Source: Planctomycetaceae bacterium
GTDB lineage: Bacteria > Planctomycetota > Planctomycetia > Pirellulales > Thermoguttaceae
Assembly (NCBI GenBank): GCA_031266315.1
Contig: JAISBG010000045.1
Coordinates: 1 to 9,066, forward strand
Length of the DNA: 9,066 nucleotides
Reading direction: 5' to 3'
The position numbers were made by a program, and so were the translations under genes. Shown piece by piece: positions 1 through 6,837 of the stretch; the stretch's first letter is position 1, and each line of letters begins with the position of its first letter. The notes under the pieces are model-generated. The model had not been told where the DNA came from. It saw nothing but the letters and a program-made list of their open reading frames with translations, and made no database searches.

Positions 1-2
1 TA

Positions 3-425
3 TTTTTTATACTTTTATCCTTGTCGTTTGTTGTTGGTTGTAACAACAATAATCCACAAGGACGTGTTCCAGTTCGCGGTGAAGTAACTTTGAACGGTCA
101 ACCACTTGCACAAGGTAATGTATTATTTTCGTCACTTCCGGGAACAACACCAATGGTTGTAACGGGTTCACCCATTAAAAATGGAACATTTTCGCTTTCG
201 GCGGAACACGGGCTTATACCGAATCAAGAATATTTGGTACAATTTAGTTCTGTAGAAGAAGTTCCCGGTACCCGAACAGAAACCGATGATCCAATGTCAA
301 CAAAAGTCCAAACACGTAACATTATTCCGCCGCAATACGGTACTGAATCGAAAGAAACTGTAACAGCGACAAAAAAATCACCTAATGTGTACCGTTTTGA
401 ATTGATTGGCAAAACCGCTCAATAG
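3..425 (+). CDS. Small planctomycete lipoprotein with carboxypeptidase-regulatory-like (beta-sandwich) domain, 5'-partial
   Basis: The frame is already open at the left edge and reads FFILLSLSFVVGC, the end of a hydrophobic signal peptide with a lipobox (V-V-G-C). The Cys codon is at 39-41, so the protein is probably lipid-anchored. The TTG at 21 lies inside the signal peptide, and the true start is almost certainly upstream of the window. After the Cys comes a short Asn-rich linker, then VRGEVTLNGQPLAQGNVLF, which has the look of a carboxypeptidase-regulatory-like or transthyretin-like fold. The mature part is about 128 residues and ends at TAG 423-425. In planctomycetes such lipoproteins often sit next to DUF1559 genes, so one may lie just upstream; this is inference from family context. 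The biochemical function is unknown. The lipoprotein call is firm and the domain name is moderately sure. Confidence 0.75.
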   Translation, partial: FFILLSLSFVVGCNNNNPQGRVPVRGEVTLNGQPLAQGNVLFSSLPGTTPMVVTGSPIKNGTFSLSAEHGLIPNQEYLVQFSSVEEVPGTRTETDDPMSTKVQTRNIIPPQYGTESKETVTATKKSPNVYRFELIGKTAQ

Positions 426-477
426 ATATACTACGTGAGCTATGAAATTGTTATTTTTGATTACGGAATTAAAAATT

Positions 478-506
478 AAAAGAGACTGTTACGTTTATAC
501 TCTTTT
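478..506 (+). terminator. Candidate intrinsic terminator after the first lipoprotein gene
   Basis: AAAAGAG (478-484) and CTCTTTT (500-506) form a 7-bp A/T-rich stem with a 15-nt loop, and the right arm runs into a short T-run (503-507). It lies 53 bases after the stop codon of the lipoprotein gene. The stem is weak in GC and the T-run is brief, so this is only a candidate. The rest of 426-696 is AT-rich with no supported gene. A weak promoter-like pair (TTGATT at 554, TATCCT at 577, 17-nt spacer) is the only other signal seen there. Confidence 0.3.
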
Positions 507-696
507 TACTTTAAAATTCGGTTTTCGTTTTTTGATAAAATTTCAAGACATGCTTGATTTTAAAGATAAAACCCACTATCCTAATATTTCTATAAAATCG
601 AGTTTTCAAGTGTAATGAGTCAATTTTGTAAAGAAATGAGTTTCCATTTATGTTTGAAAATCAGTTTTTATATTTCATATCGTATTGGGATTTGTT

Positions 697-861
697 ATAC
701 TCAAGCCGTTTAAAATTCACGAAGCTGATTACGGAAGCGCAACAACGTGAAGCGGTTACTCGTAAGCGAAGCCTACCATCCATACCAGCTACGGTATATA
801 TGTTCCCGCAATGGTATTGTACCTCCAACAAAAACCAAACTTCAAAATGTAAGGAATAAAT
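697..861 (+). repeat. Dispersed intergenic element, copy 1 (upstream of the PHP gene)
   Basis: This stretch shares three blocks with 6836-6969 and one with 6187-6253. The 17-base core TTTAAAATTCACGAAGC (709-725) is identical in all three copies. The following GCGCAACAACGT and GTTACTC blocks (around 737-761) recur in copy 3, as does TGTAAGGAATAAAT at the 3' end (848-861). In copy 3 that end supplies the RBS and ATG of the methylase gene. Here the corresponding bases are AAGGAATAAATC, so there is no start codon, and the PHP gene uses its own RBS 37 bases further on. A 69-codon frame (650-859) overlaps the element but has no RBS or recognisable domain, so I do not call it a gene. Confidence 0.7.
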
Positions 862-909
862 CGTTTCGTTTTTTATTTTAAGTTTCAATTTTATTTTAAG
901 GAGCAAATT

Positions 910-2100
910 ATGTCCAATCGTCGTGAATTTCTAAAGTACGCCGCCTTGTTCGGGACTGCGGCTACAACATTGTCATCCGTTTCCTCTTCGTTTGGAGACG
1001 AACCGGAAAAAATTCCGGCAAACAGTAACGGTAATACTTACACCGTTAATATGAATCCCATTATGCGAACACCGCCGCCACCACCCCGAACAATAACAAT
1101 TCCCGATGTGGACGGGTTCAAAGTGCTTAAAGGTGATTTTCATATTCACACACTTTTTTCTGATGGTCAGGTGATGCCGCGAGATCGTGTAATCGAAGCG
1201 GTTGACAATGGTCTTGATGTGATCGCAATTACAGATCATATTGAATATCGTCCGTTTTTCAGCAAAGCCGGACGTTGGAAACTCAATGACGAGCAAGCCA
1301 ACAATTTCAATCTTTGGTACGAAATTGCCAAATCTGAAGCAGATCAACGAAAGCTTCTTTTAGTTCGCGGTGCGGAAATTACAAAATCTACCATGCCGCC
1401 GGGGCATTTCAATGCACTTTTTGCGAACGATAATAATCCGATTGCTGCTGCGGTTGACGATTGGCGGACAATGCTTAAAGTTTCGATTGATCAAGGAGCA
1501 TTTCTGCTTTGGAATCATCCGGGTTGGCAGGCACCGAAAAGCGGCGGTATTGAACAAGGTGCGCCGCTTCGGTTCACCGACGCGCACGAAGAAATCTATA
1601 AATTAGAGCAAATGCACGGTATCGAAATTTTCAACTATAAAGAACATTATCCGGTTGTTTCGGATTGGTGTAACGAGCGAAATCTGGCTCTTTTTGCTAA
1701 CAGTGATATTCATCCGAGCGAATTGGAAGCGTACGGTATTCAAAATCCGTTACGTCCGATTACATTGGTTTTAGCCAAAGAACGAACAGTCGAAAGTGTC
1801 AAAGAAGCGTTTTTCGCAAAACGAACCATTGCATGGGCAGCGAATATTCTTTGGGGACGTGACCCATGGCTTCCGGCGTTGTTCAAAGCGTCGGTCAATA
1901 TCAAAGCCGGAACGCCCGGAACATTCGAACTAACCAATACCAGCTCATTACCAATTTCCGTTACGATTGGCGGTACAATTTTCGATTTGCCGAAAAATAT
2001 CAAACGTCAGGTTTATCGTGCGGAAGGTGTTCAGACATTAACTGTTACAAACTGGATGATCGGAATGAACAAACCACTCGAAATTCCAGTTAATGTATAA
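910..2100 (+). CDS. Tat-exported PHP-domain metal-dependent phosphoesterase
   Basis: A 396-residue protein with a twin-arginine signal (NRREFLK at residues 3-9, then an Ala/Ser/Thr-rich hydrophobic segment to about residue 28), so it is probably exported folded, with metal already bound. A Pro-rich linker (about 54-60) leads to a PHP domain. Its metal-binding motifs are visible in order: HIHTLFSDG (78-86), ITDH (107-110), GAEIT (154-158), GH (165-166), WNHPG (201-205) and NSDIH (264-268). The set looks complete, so the enzyme is likely active as a phosphoesterase or phosphodiesterase; the substrate cannot be read from sequence. Residues from about 320 to 396 look like a small C-terminal beta domain. 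The start is fixed by AAGGAG at 898-903, six bases before the ATG. It stands alone on the plus strand and faces the DUF1559 gene. Confidence 0.88.
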   Translation: MSNRREFLKYAALFGTAATTLSSVSSSFGDEPEKIPANSNGNTYTVNMNPIMRTPPPPPRTITIPDVDGFKVLKGDFHIHTLFSDGQVMPRDRVIEAVDNGLDVIAITDHIEYRPFFSKAGRWKLNDEQANNFNLWYEIAKSEADQRKLLLVRGAEITKSTMPPGHFNALFANDNNPIAAAVDDWRTMLKVSIDQGAFLLWNHPGWQAPKSGGIEQGAPLRFTDAHEEIYKLEQMHGIEIFNYKEHYPVVSDWCNERNLALFANSDIHPSELEAYGIQNPLRPITLVLAKERTVESVKEAFFAKRTIAWAANILWGRDPWLPALFKASVNIKAGTPGTFELTNTSSLPISVTIGGTIFDLPKNIKRQVYRAEGVQTLTVTNWMIGMNKPLEIPVNV

Positions 2101-2131
2101 AGGCAACTTCTAAAAACCTTTACAAGGATTA

Positions 2132-2201
2132 TTTTTTGACAAGATATTACATGATTTACTGGATTTTTATTTGATTTTATCCTGTAAATCTTGTCAAAAA
2201 A
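2132..2201. repeat. Inverted repeat between two convergent genes
   Basis: TTTTTTGACAAGAT (2132-2145) is a perfect 14-bp inverted match to ATCTTGTCAAAAAA (2188-2201). Inside it, GATTTACTGGAT (2153-2164) pairs with ATCCTGTAAATC (2179-2190) with one mismatch, so the arms can pair in two registers. It sits between the stop codons of the PHP gene and the DUF1559 gene and may act as a two-way transcription stop. However, the T-run is on the 5' arm rather than after the stem, so it is not a textbook terminator on either strand. The GATTTAC-aGGAT wording resembles short dispersed repeats, and GATTTACGTGAT recurs at 2218-2229. Confidence 0.55.
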
Positions 2202-2249
2202 TTAGAATACCTGTCCTGATTTACGTGATATTTTCCGGCAAAAGTCATC

Positions 2250-2270
2250 GGGTATTACAGCGTTGTACCC
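2250..2270 (-). terminator. Weak hairpin downstream of the DUF1559 gene
   Basis: GGGTA (2250-2254) and TACCC (2266-2270) can form a 5-bp stem with an 11-base loop, 36 bases beyond the DUF1559 stop codon. On the minus strand there is no clean T-run after it (GATGACTTTTG), so it is a weak terminator candidate. Confidence 0.2.
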
Positions 2271-2305
2271 TTAATAACTCAAAATCTCAAAGTTAAAATA
2301 GACAG

Positions 2306-3349
2306 TTATGGCATTTCACAAGGCTGACCATCTTGTGTGTCGCTCAGTCGTGTAAGAACGGTTGGGCTGGCGGTAAATGGAATGGATCGGGTACTACCAT
2401 CTCCGATGCCAAAGTTTACCACTCGCGGATGCCAACTGCCAATACTTCTACGCCATGCGGCATTTGTATCATTCGGGTCTTTGACAAGTAAACCGCCGGT
2501 AATAGTATTGCTGATGAGCCTGCCAACGTGGAGTTGTCCGGCAGCCGCATCGCTGGAGTGTAAATAGCTACCGTCCCATTTGTGGGCATCTGAAGCCGAA
2601 TCGGTTTCGTTGACATCAACCCAACCTATTGCGATGTGTTTTTCGGCAAATGTCAATTGATTCGAAGTTCCATCTGTCCAATAAGCCATAGAATCCCGAC
2701 ATTTCCAAGAAGTGCGGTCAGTTTCCGTAACAATAGCAATACGAAAGGGACCACGGTTTCGGTCAAGTGTATCTGTTGTATCATGACCTGTTCCGTCCGG
2801 TGTTGTTCTGTAACATTCATGAAATGTCGTATCACCATTGGTTAAACTGTGAGCGGCATAATAATCGGTAGCGGGAGTGATGACCACACAATAATCACTT
2901 CGCGGTCCTCGTTCGGGTGAGTAAGAGGCAAGCGAAGGACTACGTCGGGTCGGACATTTCATAAAGGAAACAGAGCCGAAAGCTTTTCGGGATTCGTCAT
3001 CCATATCCGGTGTACCACGTCCTGCAACACCTTTCCACCAAGACGGACCAATCATATAACGATAAGAAATGGTAGAATTGTTACCGGTTCGGGAAACAAT
3101 CTCCTGGTAAAGTGCCTGTTGCTCAAGAAACGGATAGAGCACACAAAACACAGAAGGATAAGCATTTCCAACGGAATAAGGCGGCAAGGTGTCGCCGGTT
3201 TCGTGAAAATTGTGGACAGCGAGTCCCAACTGTTTGAGATGATTTCGACATTGCGTCATCCTTGCGGCTTCCCTCGCCGCTTGAACCGCCGGTAACAGAA
3301 GAGCAATTAACACTCCGATAATCGCAATCACTACAAGAAGTTCAACCAA
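2306..3349 (-). CDS. DUF1559 family protein with prepilin-type N-terminal methylation motif (start broken or displaced)
   Basis: The protein reads [21 protein letters not shown] followed by [29 protein letters not shown], the signature of the planctomycete DUF1559 / type II pseudopilin-like family. Near its end it has H-x9-DG ([15 protein letters not shown]307 to D317-G318 counted from the TTG). These proteins carry a membrane-spanning N-terminal helix cleaved by prepilin peptidase; their exact role is poorly known. The TTG at 3347-3349 gives 347 residues but cannot be the natural start: the frame upstream still reads [12 protein letters not shown], so the cleavage site G|FTLVE would be lost. 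Reading back, this frame has no ATG, GTG or TTG leader start before a TAA just past the C12 tract at 3457-3468. A well-placed RBS and ATG (3548) lie beyond the tract in another frame. The gene is therefore frameshifted, phase-variable or mis-assembled at the tract. Family call sure, start uncertain. Confidence 0.85.
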   Translation of the reverse strand: MVELLVVIAIIGVLIALLLPAVQAAREAARMTQCRNHLKQLGLAVHNFHETGDTLPPYSVGNAYPSVFCVLYPFLEQQALYQEIVSRTGNNSTISYRYMIGPSWWKGVAGRGTPDMDDESRKAFGSVSFMKCPTRRSPSLASYSPERGPRSDYCVVITPATDYYAAHSLTNGDTTFHECYRTTPDGTGHDTTDTLDRNRGPFRIAIVTETDRTSWKCRDSMAYWTDGTSNQLTFAEKHIAIGWVDVNETDSASDAHKWDGSYLHSSDAAAGQLHVGRLISNTITGGLLVKDPNDTNAAWRRSIGSWHPRVVNFGIGDGSTRSIPFTASPTVLTRLSDTQDGQPCEMP

Positions 3350-3548
3350 CGTAAAGCCGAACGGTGAAGAACGAATGGGTTGTAAGAATTTTGCGGAAAA
3401 GTATTGGGAACGCCAACGTTTTCTGCTCTCCGTTATTAACTCTCCACTGCATACGGCCCCCCCCCCCCTCGCTTGCCCATTTTAACATTTGATTTTTTTC
3501 CAAAAACATGGCAAAAAATCCGACCAAACATGTAACAAAGTTTTTCAT
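3342..3548 (-). CDS. Out-of-frame leader reading frame of the DUF1559 gene
   Basis: ATG at 3548-3546 follows AAGGA with eight bases between them and opens a 68-residue frame beginning [20 protein letters not shown]. It crosses the G12 tract (SEGGGG) and ends at a TGA (3344-3342) that overlaps the DUF1559 start region. Losing one G, or gaining two, would join this frame to the DUF1559 frame with no stop between them. The joined leader would end in [11 protein letters not shown] before FTLVELL. I infer that it is the true 5' end of the DUF1559 gene rather than a separate peptide. Against this, a leader of about 60 residues is long for a prepilin-like protein. The frame stays open further upstream to an ATG at 3608, but that ATG has no RBS. 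Confidence 0.4.
   Translation of the reverse strand: MKNFVTCLVGFFAMFLEKNQMLKWASEGGGGRMQWRVNNGEQKTLAFPILFRKILTTHSFFTVRLYVG
3457..3468. repeat. C12 homopolymer (G12 on the coding strand of the DUF1559 leader)
   Basis: Twelve consecutive C bases on the plus strand, far out of line with the AT-rich surroundings. On the minus strand they encode glycines in the leader frame. A tract length of 11 or 14 would fuse that frame to DUF1559; 12 ends it at TGA 3344-3342. Poly-G/C tracts of this length slip easily during replication and are also common sites of sequencing error. Confidence 0.9.
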
Positions 3549-3556
3549 TGTCGTGT

Positions 3557-3561
3557 TCCTT
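3557..3561 (-). promoter_or_regulatory. Ribosome binding site of the DUF1559 leader
   Basis: On the minus strand AAGGA (3561-3557) is followed by eight bases and ATG at 3548-3546. This is the only good RBS and ATG pair upstream of the DUF1559 coding region, and it argues that translation starts here rather than at the TTG at 3349. Confidence 0.5.
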
Positions 3562-3648
3562 ATACAAGGTTTCATTAAAATTATTGCGAAACGTTCACCG
3601 CAAAACAATACGGCAATGAATGACGTATCACAATTAAATCAGATTCAA

Positions 3649-3677
3649 ATTTTATGTAAAACGAAGACAGATGTCAA
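3649..3677 (-). promoter_or_regulatory. Sigma70-type promoter for the DUF1559 gene
   Basis: On the minus strand, TTGACA (3677-3672) is followed by a 17-base spacer and TAAAAT (3654-3649): a perfect -35 box and a five-of-six -10 box at the optimal distance. Upstream of it (3678-3725) lie several A-tracts at roughly helical spacing, resembling an UP element or curved DNA. The start site would be near 3642, giving about 95 bases of 5' UTR to the ATG at 3548. Confidence 0.65.
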
Positions 3678-3743
3678 GAGAAATCTTTTTTTGAGAAAAT
3701 TTTGTTATTTTAGAATTTTTTAGAGTTATCACCAACAGGTCAA

Positions 3744-3943
3744 TCAATGTGGGCAATTTTATTCGTCAAAAAGTTTCGCTGAAGGGTTACACTGGTTGAC
3801 TCGTTATTGACTCCATAACGGAAGGCAACACAATTTGCCGTTGTTAATCTAATTCACAGTCGGCTAACGCCGACGCAACCGTTCAGCGAACGGTTGCCCA
3901 CCTTATGTTTACCTACCTCATGATTGCCTACTTTTAACGAAAA
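3744..3943 (-). repeat. Hairpin-rich dispersed repeat, copy I (inverted relative to copy II)
   Basis: The reverse complement of this stretch aligns along its length with 7868-8036. Shared landmarks include CGTTAAA-GTAGGCAAT (20 of 21 bases at the 3923-3943 end), GATTAAC, GGAGTCAATA and TTGCCCAC. It holds two abutting hairpins: GTCGGC-TAAC-GCCGAC (3859-3874) and GCAACCGTTC-AGC-GAACGGTTGC (3875-3897, perfect 10-bp stem). A third is GGCAA-CACAAT-TTGCC (3824-3839). There is no coding frame and no transposase, so it could be a MITE-like or REP-like element or a structured RNA. It lies between the divergent DUF1559 and EF-G genes. Confidence 0.75.
3894..3938 (+). repeat. Degenerate 15-nt tandem repeat at the edge of hairpin repeat copy I
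   Basis: Three consecutive 15-mers: TTGCCCACCTTATGT (3894-3908), TTACCTACCTCATGA (3909-3923) and TTGCCTACTTTTAAC (3924-3938). They share TTRCCYAC at the same phase. The first unit overlaps the right arm of the 10-bp hairpin. Similar units occur beside the other copy at 7880-7900 (reverse orientation) and 8142-8202. Confidence 0.55.
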
Positions 3944-4093
3944 TTTTGTTGGAATATTACAAAGAGAGCAAGTAATTTTGATTTATGGTTGGGGGGTTAA
4001 ATCTCTGTTTTTTTACGGTACAATGTCATGTTTCAGATTACGTTAAGATTGAAATATTACATTGATTTCTAAATATTCATTTCTGAGGATTTT

Positions 4094-6187
4094 ATGTCAA
4101 GGAATATCAAACATATACGCAATATCGGTATTATTGCCCATATTGATGCCGGTAAAACAACCGTTACGGAACGGATGCTCTATTATTCGAACTTTGTTCA
4201 CAAGGTTGGAATGGTCGATCAGGGTACAACCGTAACCGATTACGATCCCGAAGAACAAGAACGCGGTATCACGATTCAAGCCGCCGCCGTAACCTTCGAT
4301 TGGAAAGACCATACGTTTAACCTTATCGATACGCCCGGACATGTTGATTTTACCGCCGAAGTAGAACGTTCCTTGCGTGTTCTTGATGGCGGTGTTGTTG
4401 TTTTCAGCGCGAGGGAAGGTGTCGAAGCCCAGAGTGAAACGGTTTGGCGGCAGGCAAATAAATATCATGTTCCACGAATCGCTTTTATCAATAAAATGGA
4501 TCGCGAAGGAGCCGACTTTTATCGAACTCTCGGTCAAATCAAAAATAGGCTCGGAGCCAAACCGATTGTTGTTGCGATTCCGGTTGGAGCCGGACCTCCG
4601 CATATTCCCGAAGCGTTTCGGGCAACTATTGACCTGATTACAATGAAAATGTTCACCTTTTCCGGTGATAACGGTTCAGAGGTTACTGTAACGGAAATTC
4701 CTGACGAATTACAAGACGAAGCGATTGAATGGCGCAGCCAGATGCTTGATGATTTGTCGATGTACAGCGATGAGTTGACCGAACTACTTCTTGCCGAAGA
4801 GGAAATTTCCGACGCAATGATTCGCGGTGTTTTGCGTAACGCGACAATCAATGATATGGCGGTTCCGGTGTTATGCGGTTCAGCGTTGGACGGAATCGGA
4901 GTTCAGCCGGTGATGGATGCGGTGAACGATTATTTGCCGTCGCCGTCGGATATTCCCGATGTTCAGGGGCAAGACCCGACACGTCCCGATTGTCCCGAAT
5001 TATCACGCAAAGCCGACCCGAATGAACCCTTCTGCGGACTGATTTTCAAGATTCAAGCCGATAAACACGGTGATTTACATTATATTCGGGTTTATTCCGG
5101 TACGTTAAAACAAAACAGCCGTGTTTTGAATCCCCGTGAAGATAAAAAAGAAAATGTTCCGCAACTTTGGCGTATTCAGGCAGACCGTCGGGAACAGATT
5201 ACGGAGATTTCCGCCGGAGATATTTGCGGTGTGATTGGTTTGCGGTTTTCCGTTACCGGCGATACACTTTGCGATGTGAAACATCCAATCCTGTTGGAAT
5301 CGATTGTCTTTCCTGAAACGGTTGTTTCAATGGCGATTGAACCGAACTCGGCGGAAGAGTATAAAAAATTGAAACAGGTTCTCGATATGATGAAACGCCA
5401 AGACCCGACATTTCGCGTTCACGAAAACGAAGAGACAAGTCAAATGCTGATCAGCGGAATGGGGGAATTGCATCTTGAAGTGATTAAACACCGGTTGTTG
5501 CGGGAATACAAAGTCAATGTCCGTGTTCACAATCCGCGTGTCAGTTACCGCGAATCAATTCAGCGGGCGGTGGAAGTGCAAGGTCTGTGCAACAGAAATC
5601 TTGGCGGGCAAAAACATTGGGCAGAATTAAAACTCCGGCTGGAACCGTTGACCAATTCCGGTCATGACCGTCAAGGGGCGGTTGGGATTTCGTCGGAATA
5701 TTCGGACGAAAACTTTGACCGAATGTATAAACAGATTGTTCTCGAATCAATCCGCGAAGAAAGTTTGGGCGGCGGACAACTCGGTTTTCCGTTGATGAAT
5801 GTACGGATTACATTGCTTGACGCTCAAATCAGCGAATCCGAATCAACTGAAACCGCATTCCGTATTGCTGTTTCGGACGCGTTTCACAAAGGATTACGCG
5901 AGGCGGGAATCGTGTTGCTGGAACCGATTATGAAGTTGGAAGTTTTGACGCCGGACGATTATGTCGGCGACATTGTGAGCGATTTACAACAACGGCGCGG
6001 CGTTGTAACACAAACAGAAGTGCGCGGACATCTCACCGTTATTGAAGCGGAAGCACCGTTAGCGAATTTATTCGGTTACACATCGGCGGTTCGCGGTTTG
6101 TCGCAGGGACGTGCCGGCAATTCGATGGAACCTCTAACTTACGGTCCCGCTCCGCCCGATGTTGTCAAAAGTTTTATGCTGGAATAA
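4094..6187 (+). CDS. fusA: Elongation factor G, EFG2-like (probable ribosome-recycling paralogue)
   Basis: A 697-residue translational GTPase of normal EF-G length. All G-box motifs are intact: AHIDAGKT (15-22), RGITI (57-61), DTPGH with the catalytic His (79-83), NKMD (133-136) and GSA (262-264). Domains II to V follow, with VSYRESIQ (about 481-488) entering domain IV. Two regions look more like mitochondrial EFG2 / spirochaete spdEFG2 than the canonical translocase: ITIQAAAVTFDW after switch I, and the domain IV stretch NRNLGGQKHW (500-509), where canonical EF-G has a QSGGRGQYG-like loop. Known family members of EFG2 type release ribosomes with RRF and do not translocate, and spd-type EF-Gs are reported in spirochaetes, planctomycetes and some delta-proteobacteria. 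So this may be a second EF-G; that role is inference. The start has GAGGA at 4085-4089. A TACAAT box (4019-4024) lacks a good -35 partner. Confidence 0.93.
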   Translation: MSRNIKHIRNIGIIAHIDAGKTTVTERMLYYSNFVHKVGMVDQGTTVTDYDPEEQERGITIQAAAVTFDWKDHTFNLIDTPGHVDFTAEVERSLRVLDGGVVVFSAREGVEAQSETVWRQANKYHVPRIAFINKMDREGADFYRTLGQIKNRLGAKPIVVAIPVGAGPPHIPEAFRATIDLITMKMFTFSGDNGSEVTVTEIPDELQDEAIEWRSQMLDDLSMYSDELTELLLAEEEISDAMIRGVLRNATINDMAVPVLCGSALDGIGVQPVMDAVNDYLPSPSDIPDVQGQDPTRPDCPELSRKADPNEPFCGLIFKIQADKHGDLHYIRVYSGTLKQNSRVLNPREDKKENVPQLWRIQADRREQITEISAGDICGVIGLRFSVTGDTLCDVKHPILLESIVFPETVVSMAIEPNSAEEYKKLKQVLDMMKRQDPTFRVHENEETSQMLISGMGELHLEVIKHRLLREYKVNVRVHNPRVSYRESIQRAVEVQGLCNRNLGGQKHWAELKLRLEPLTNSGHDRQGAVGISSEYSDENFDRMYKQIVLESIREESLGGGQLGFPLMNVRITLLDAQISESESTETAFRIAVSDAFHKGLREAGIVLLEPIMKLEVLTPDDYVGDIVSDLQQRRGVVTQTEVRGHLTVIEAEAPLANLFGYTSAVRGLSQGRAGNSMEPLTYGPAPPDVVKSFMLE

Positions 6188-6253
6188 ATAGACTCATATA
6201 CTCAAGCCATTTTAAAATTCACGAAGCCGAACACGGCTGTAGTATCCTACGAA
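6187..6253 (+). repeat. Dispersed intergenic element, copy 2 (between EF-G and LOG genes)
   Basis: A short copy. AATAGACTC (6187-6195) starts at the last base of the EF-G stop codon, followed by ATACTCAAGCC as in copy 1 and the 17-base core TTTAAAATTCACGAAGC (6211-6227). The GCGCAACAACGT block and the AAGGAATAAAT end seen in copies 1 and 3 are absent. In their place is a small GTAG-TATC-CTAC hairpin (6239-6250). It fills nearly all of the 71-base gap before the LOG gene. Confidence 0.65.
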
Positions 6254-6258
6254 AAACG

Positions 6259-6837
6259 ATGAGAATCTGTATTTATTGTGCGTCGAGTGCATTGGTTCAT
6301 TCTGTTTACTTTAACGCGGCGGAACGGCTTGCAACGGAAATGGTACGGGCGGAGGTTGAGGTTGTTTATGGCGGCGGGACAATTGGTTTAATGGGGAAAA
6401 TTGCCGATACGGTTTTGACATTGGGCGGACAGATTAAAGGTGTGATTCCGAAATTTATGGACGAAGTTGAATGGACTCACCCGAAATTGACAGATGTTGT
6501 ATTTACGGAAACCATGAGCGAACGAAAAAATAAATTGATCGAAAATGTTGATGCGGTTGTTGCGTTACCCGGCGGAACCGGAACGTTGGAAGAACTTCTC
6601 GAAACGATTTCACAAAAACGGCTTGGTCTTTTCTCCAAGCCTATCGTTATTCTCAACACGAACAAATTTTATAATCCGCTCAAACAAATGCTCGAACAAT
6701 GTGTTACGGAAAATTTTATGAGACAAAAACATCTTGCGCTCTGGTCTTTTGCCAATGAGCCGGAAGAGGTGTTACCGATTATCCGAAACACAGCGGATTG
6801 GGATAAAAACGCCTTGCAATCCGCTGTCGTCCGTTAA
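6259..6837 (+). CDS. LOG-family protein (cytokinin riboside 5'-monophosphate phosphoribohydrolase type)
   Basis: 192 residues, the usual size for this Rossmann-fold family (TIGR00730, lysine-decarboxylase-like in older annotation). The key motifs are present: GGGTIGLMG (38-46) for nucleotide binding, MSERK (86-90) with the catalytic Arg, and PGGTGTLEE (104-112) with the catalytic Glu. Known members hydrolyse nucleoside 5'-monophosphates such as AMP or N6-modified AMP to the free base and ribose 5-phosphate. Whether this one makes cytokinin-like bases or serves nucleotide salvage cannot be told. It is cytosolic, with no signal peptide. No clear Shine-Dalgarno precedes the ATG (upstream bases CCTACGAAAAACG), so it may be translated by coupling or by an RBS-independent route. 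It follows EF-G by 71 bases on the same strand. Confidence 0.9.
   Translation: MRICIYCASSALVHSVYFNAAERLATEMVRAEVEVVYGGGTIGLMGKIADTVLTLGGQIKGVIPKFMDEVEWTHPKLTDVVFTETMSERKNKLIENVDAVVALPGGTGTLEELLETISQKRLGLFSKPIVILNTNKFYNPLKQMLEQCVTENFMRQKHLALWSFANEPEEVLPIIRNTADWDKNALQSAVVR

Noticed and set aside
650..859. Plus-strand 69-codon frame in the gap before the PHP gene
   Set aside because: It has no RBS and no recognisable domain, and it mostly coincides with repeat copy 1; the other copies do not preserve the frame.
2136..2164. TTGACA as a -35 box after the PHP gene
   Set aside because: The bases 17 downstream are CTGGAT, not a -10 box, and the motif is part of the inverted repeat.
3508..3723. Plus-strand 71-codon frame upstream of the hairpin repeat
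   Set aside because: It runs opposite the DUF1559 promoter and leader and has no RBS or family resemblance.
4097..4603. Minus-strand 168-codon frame inside EF-G
   Set aside because: It is wholly antisense to the conserved GTPase domain of EF-G and is a reverse-frame shadow.
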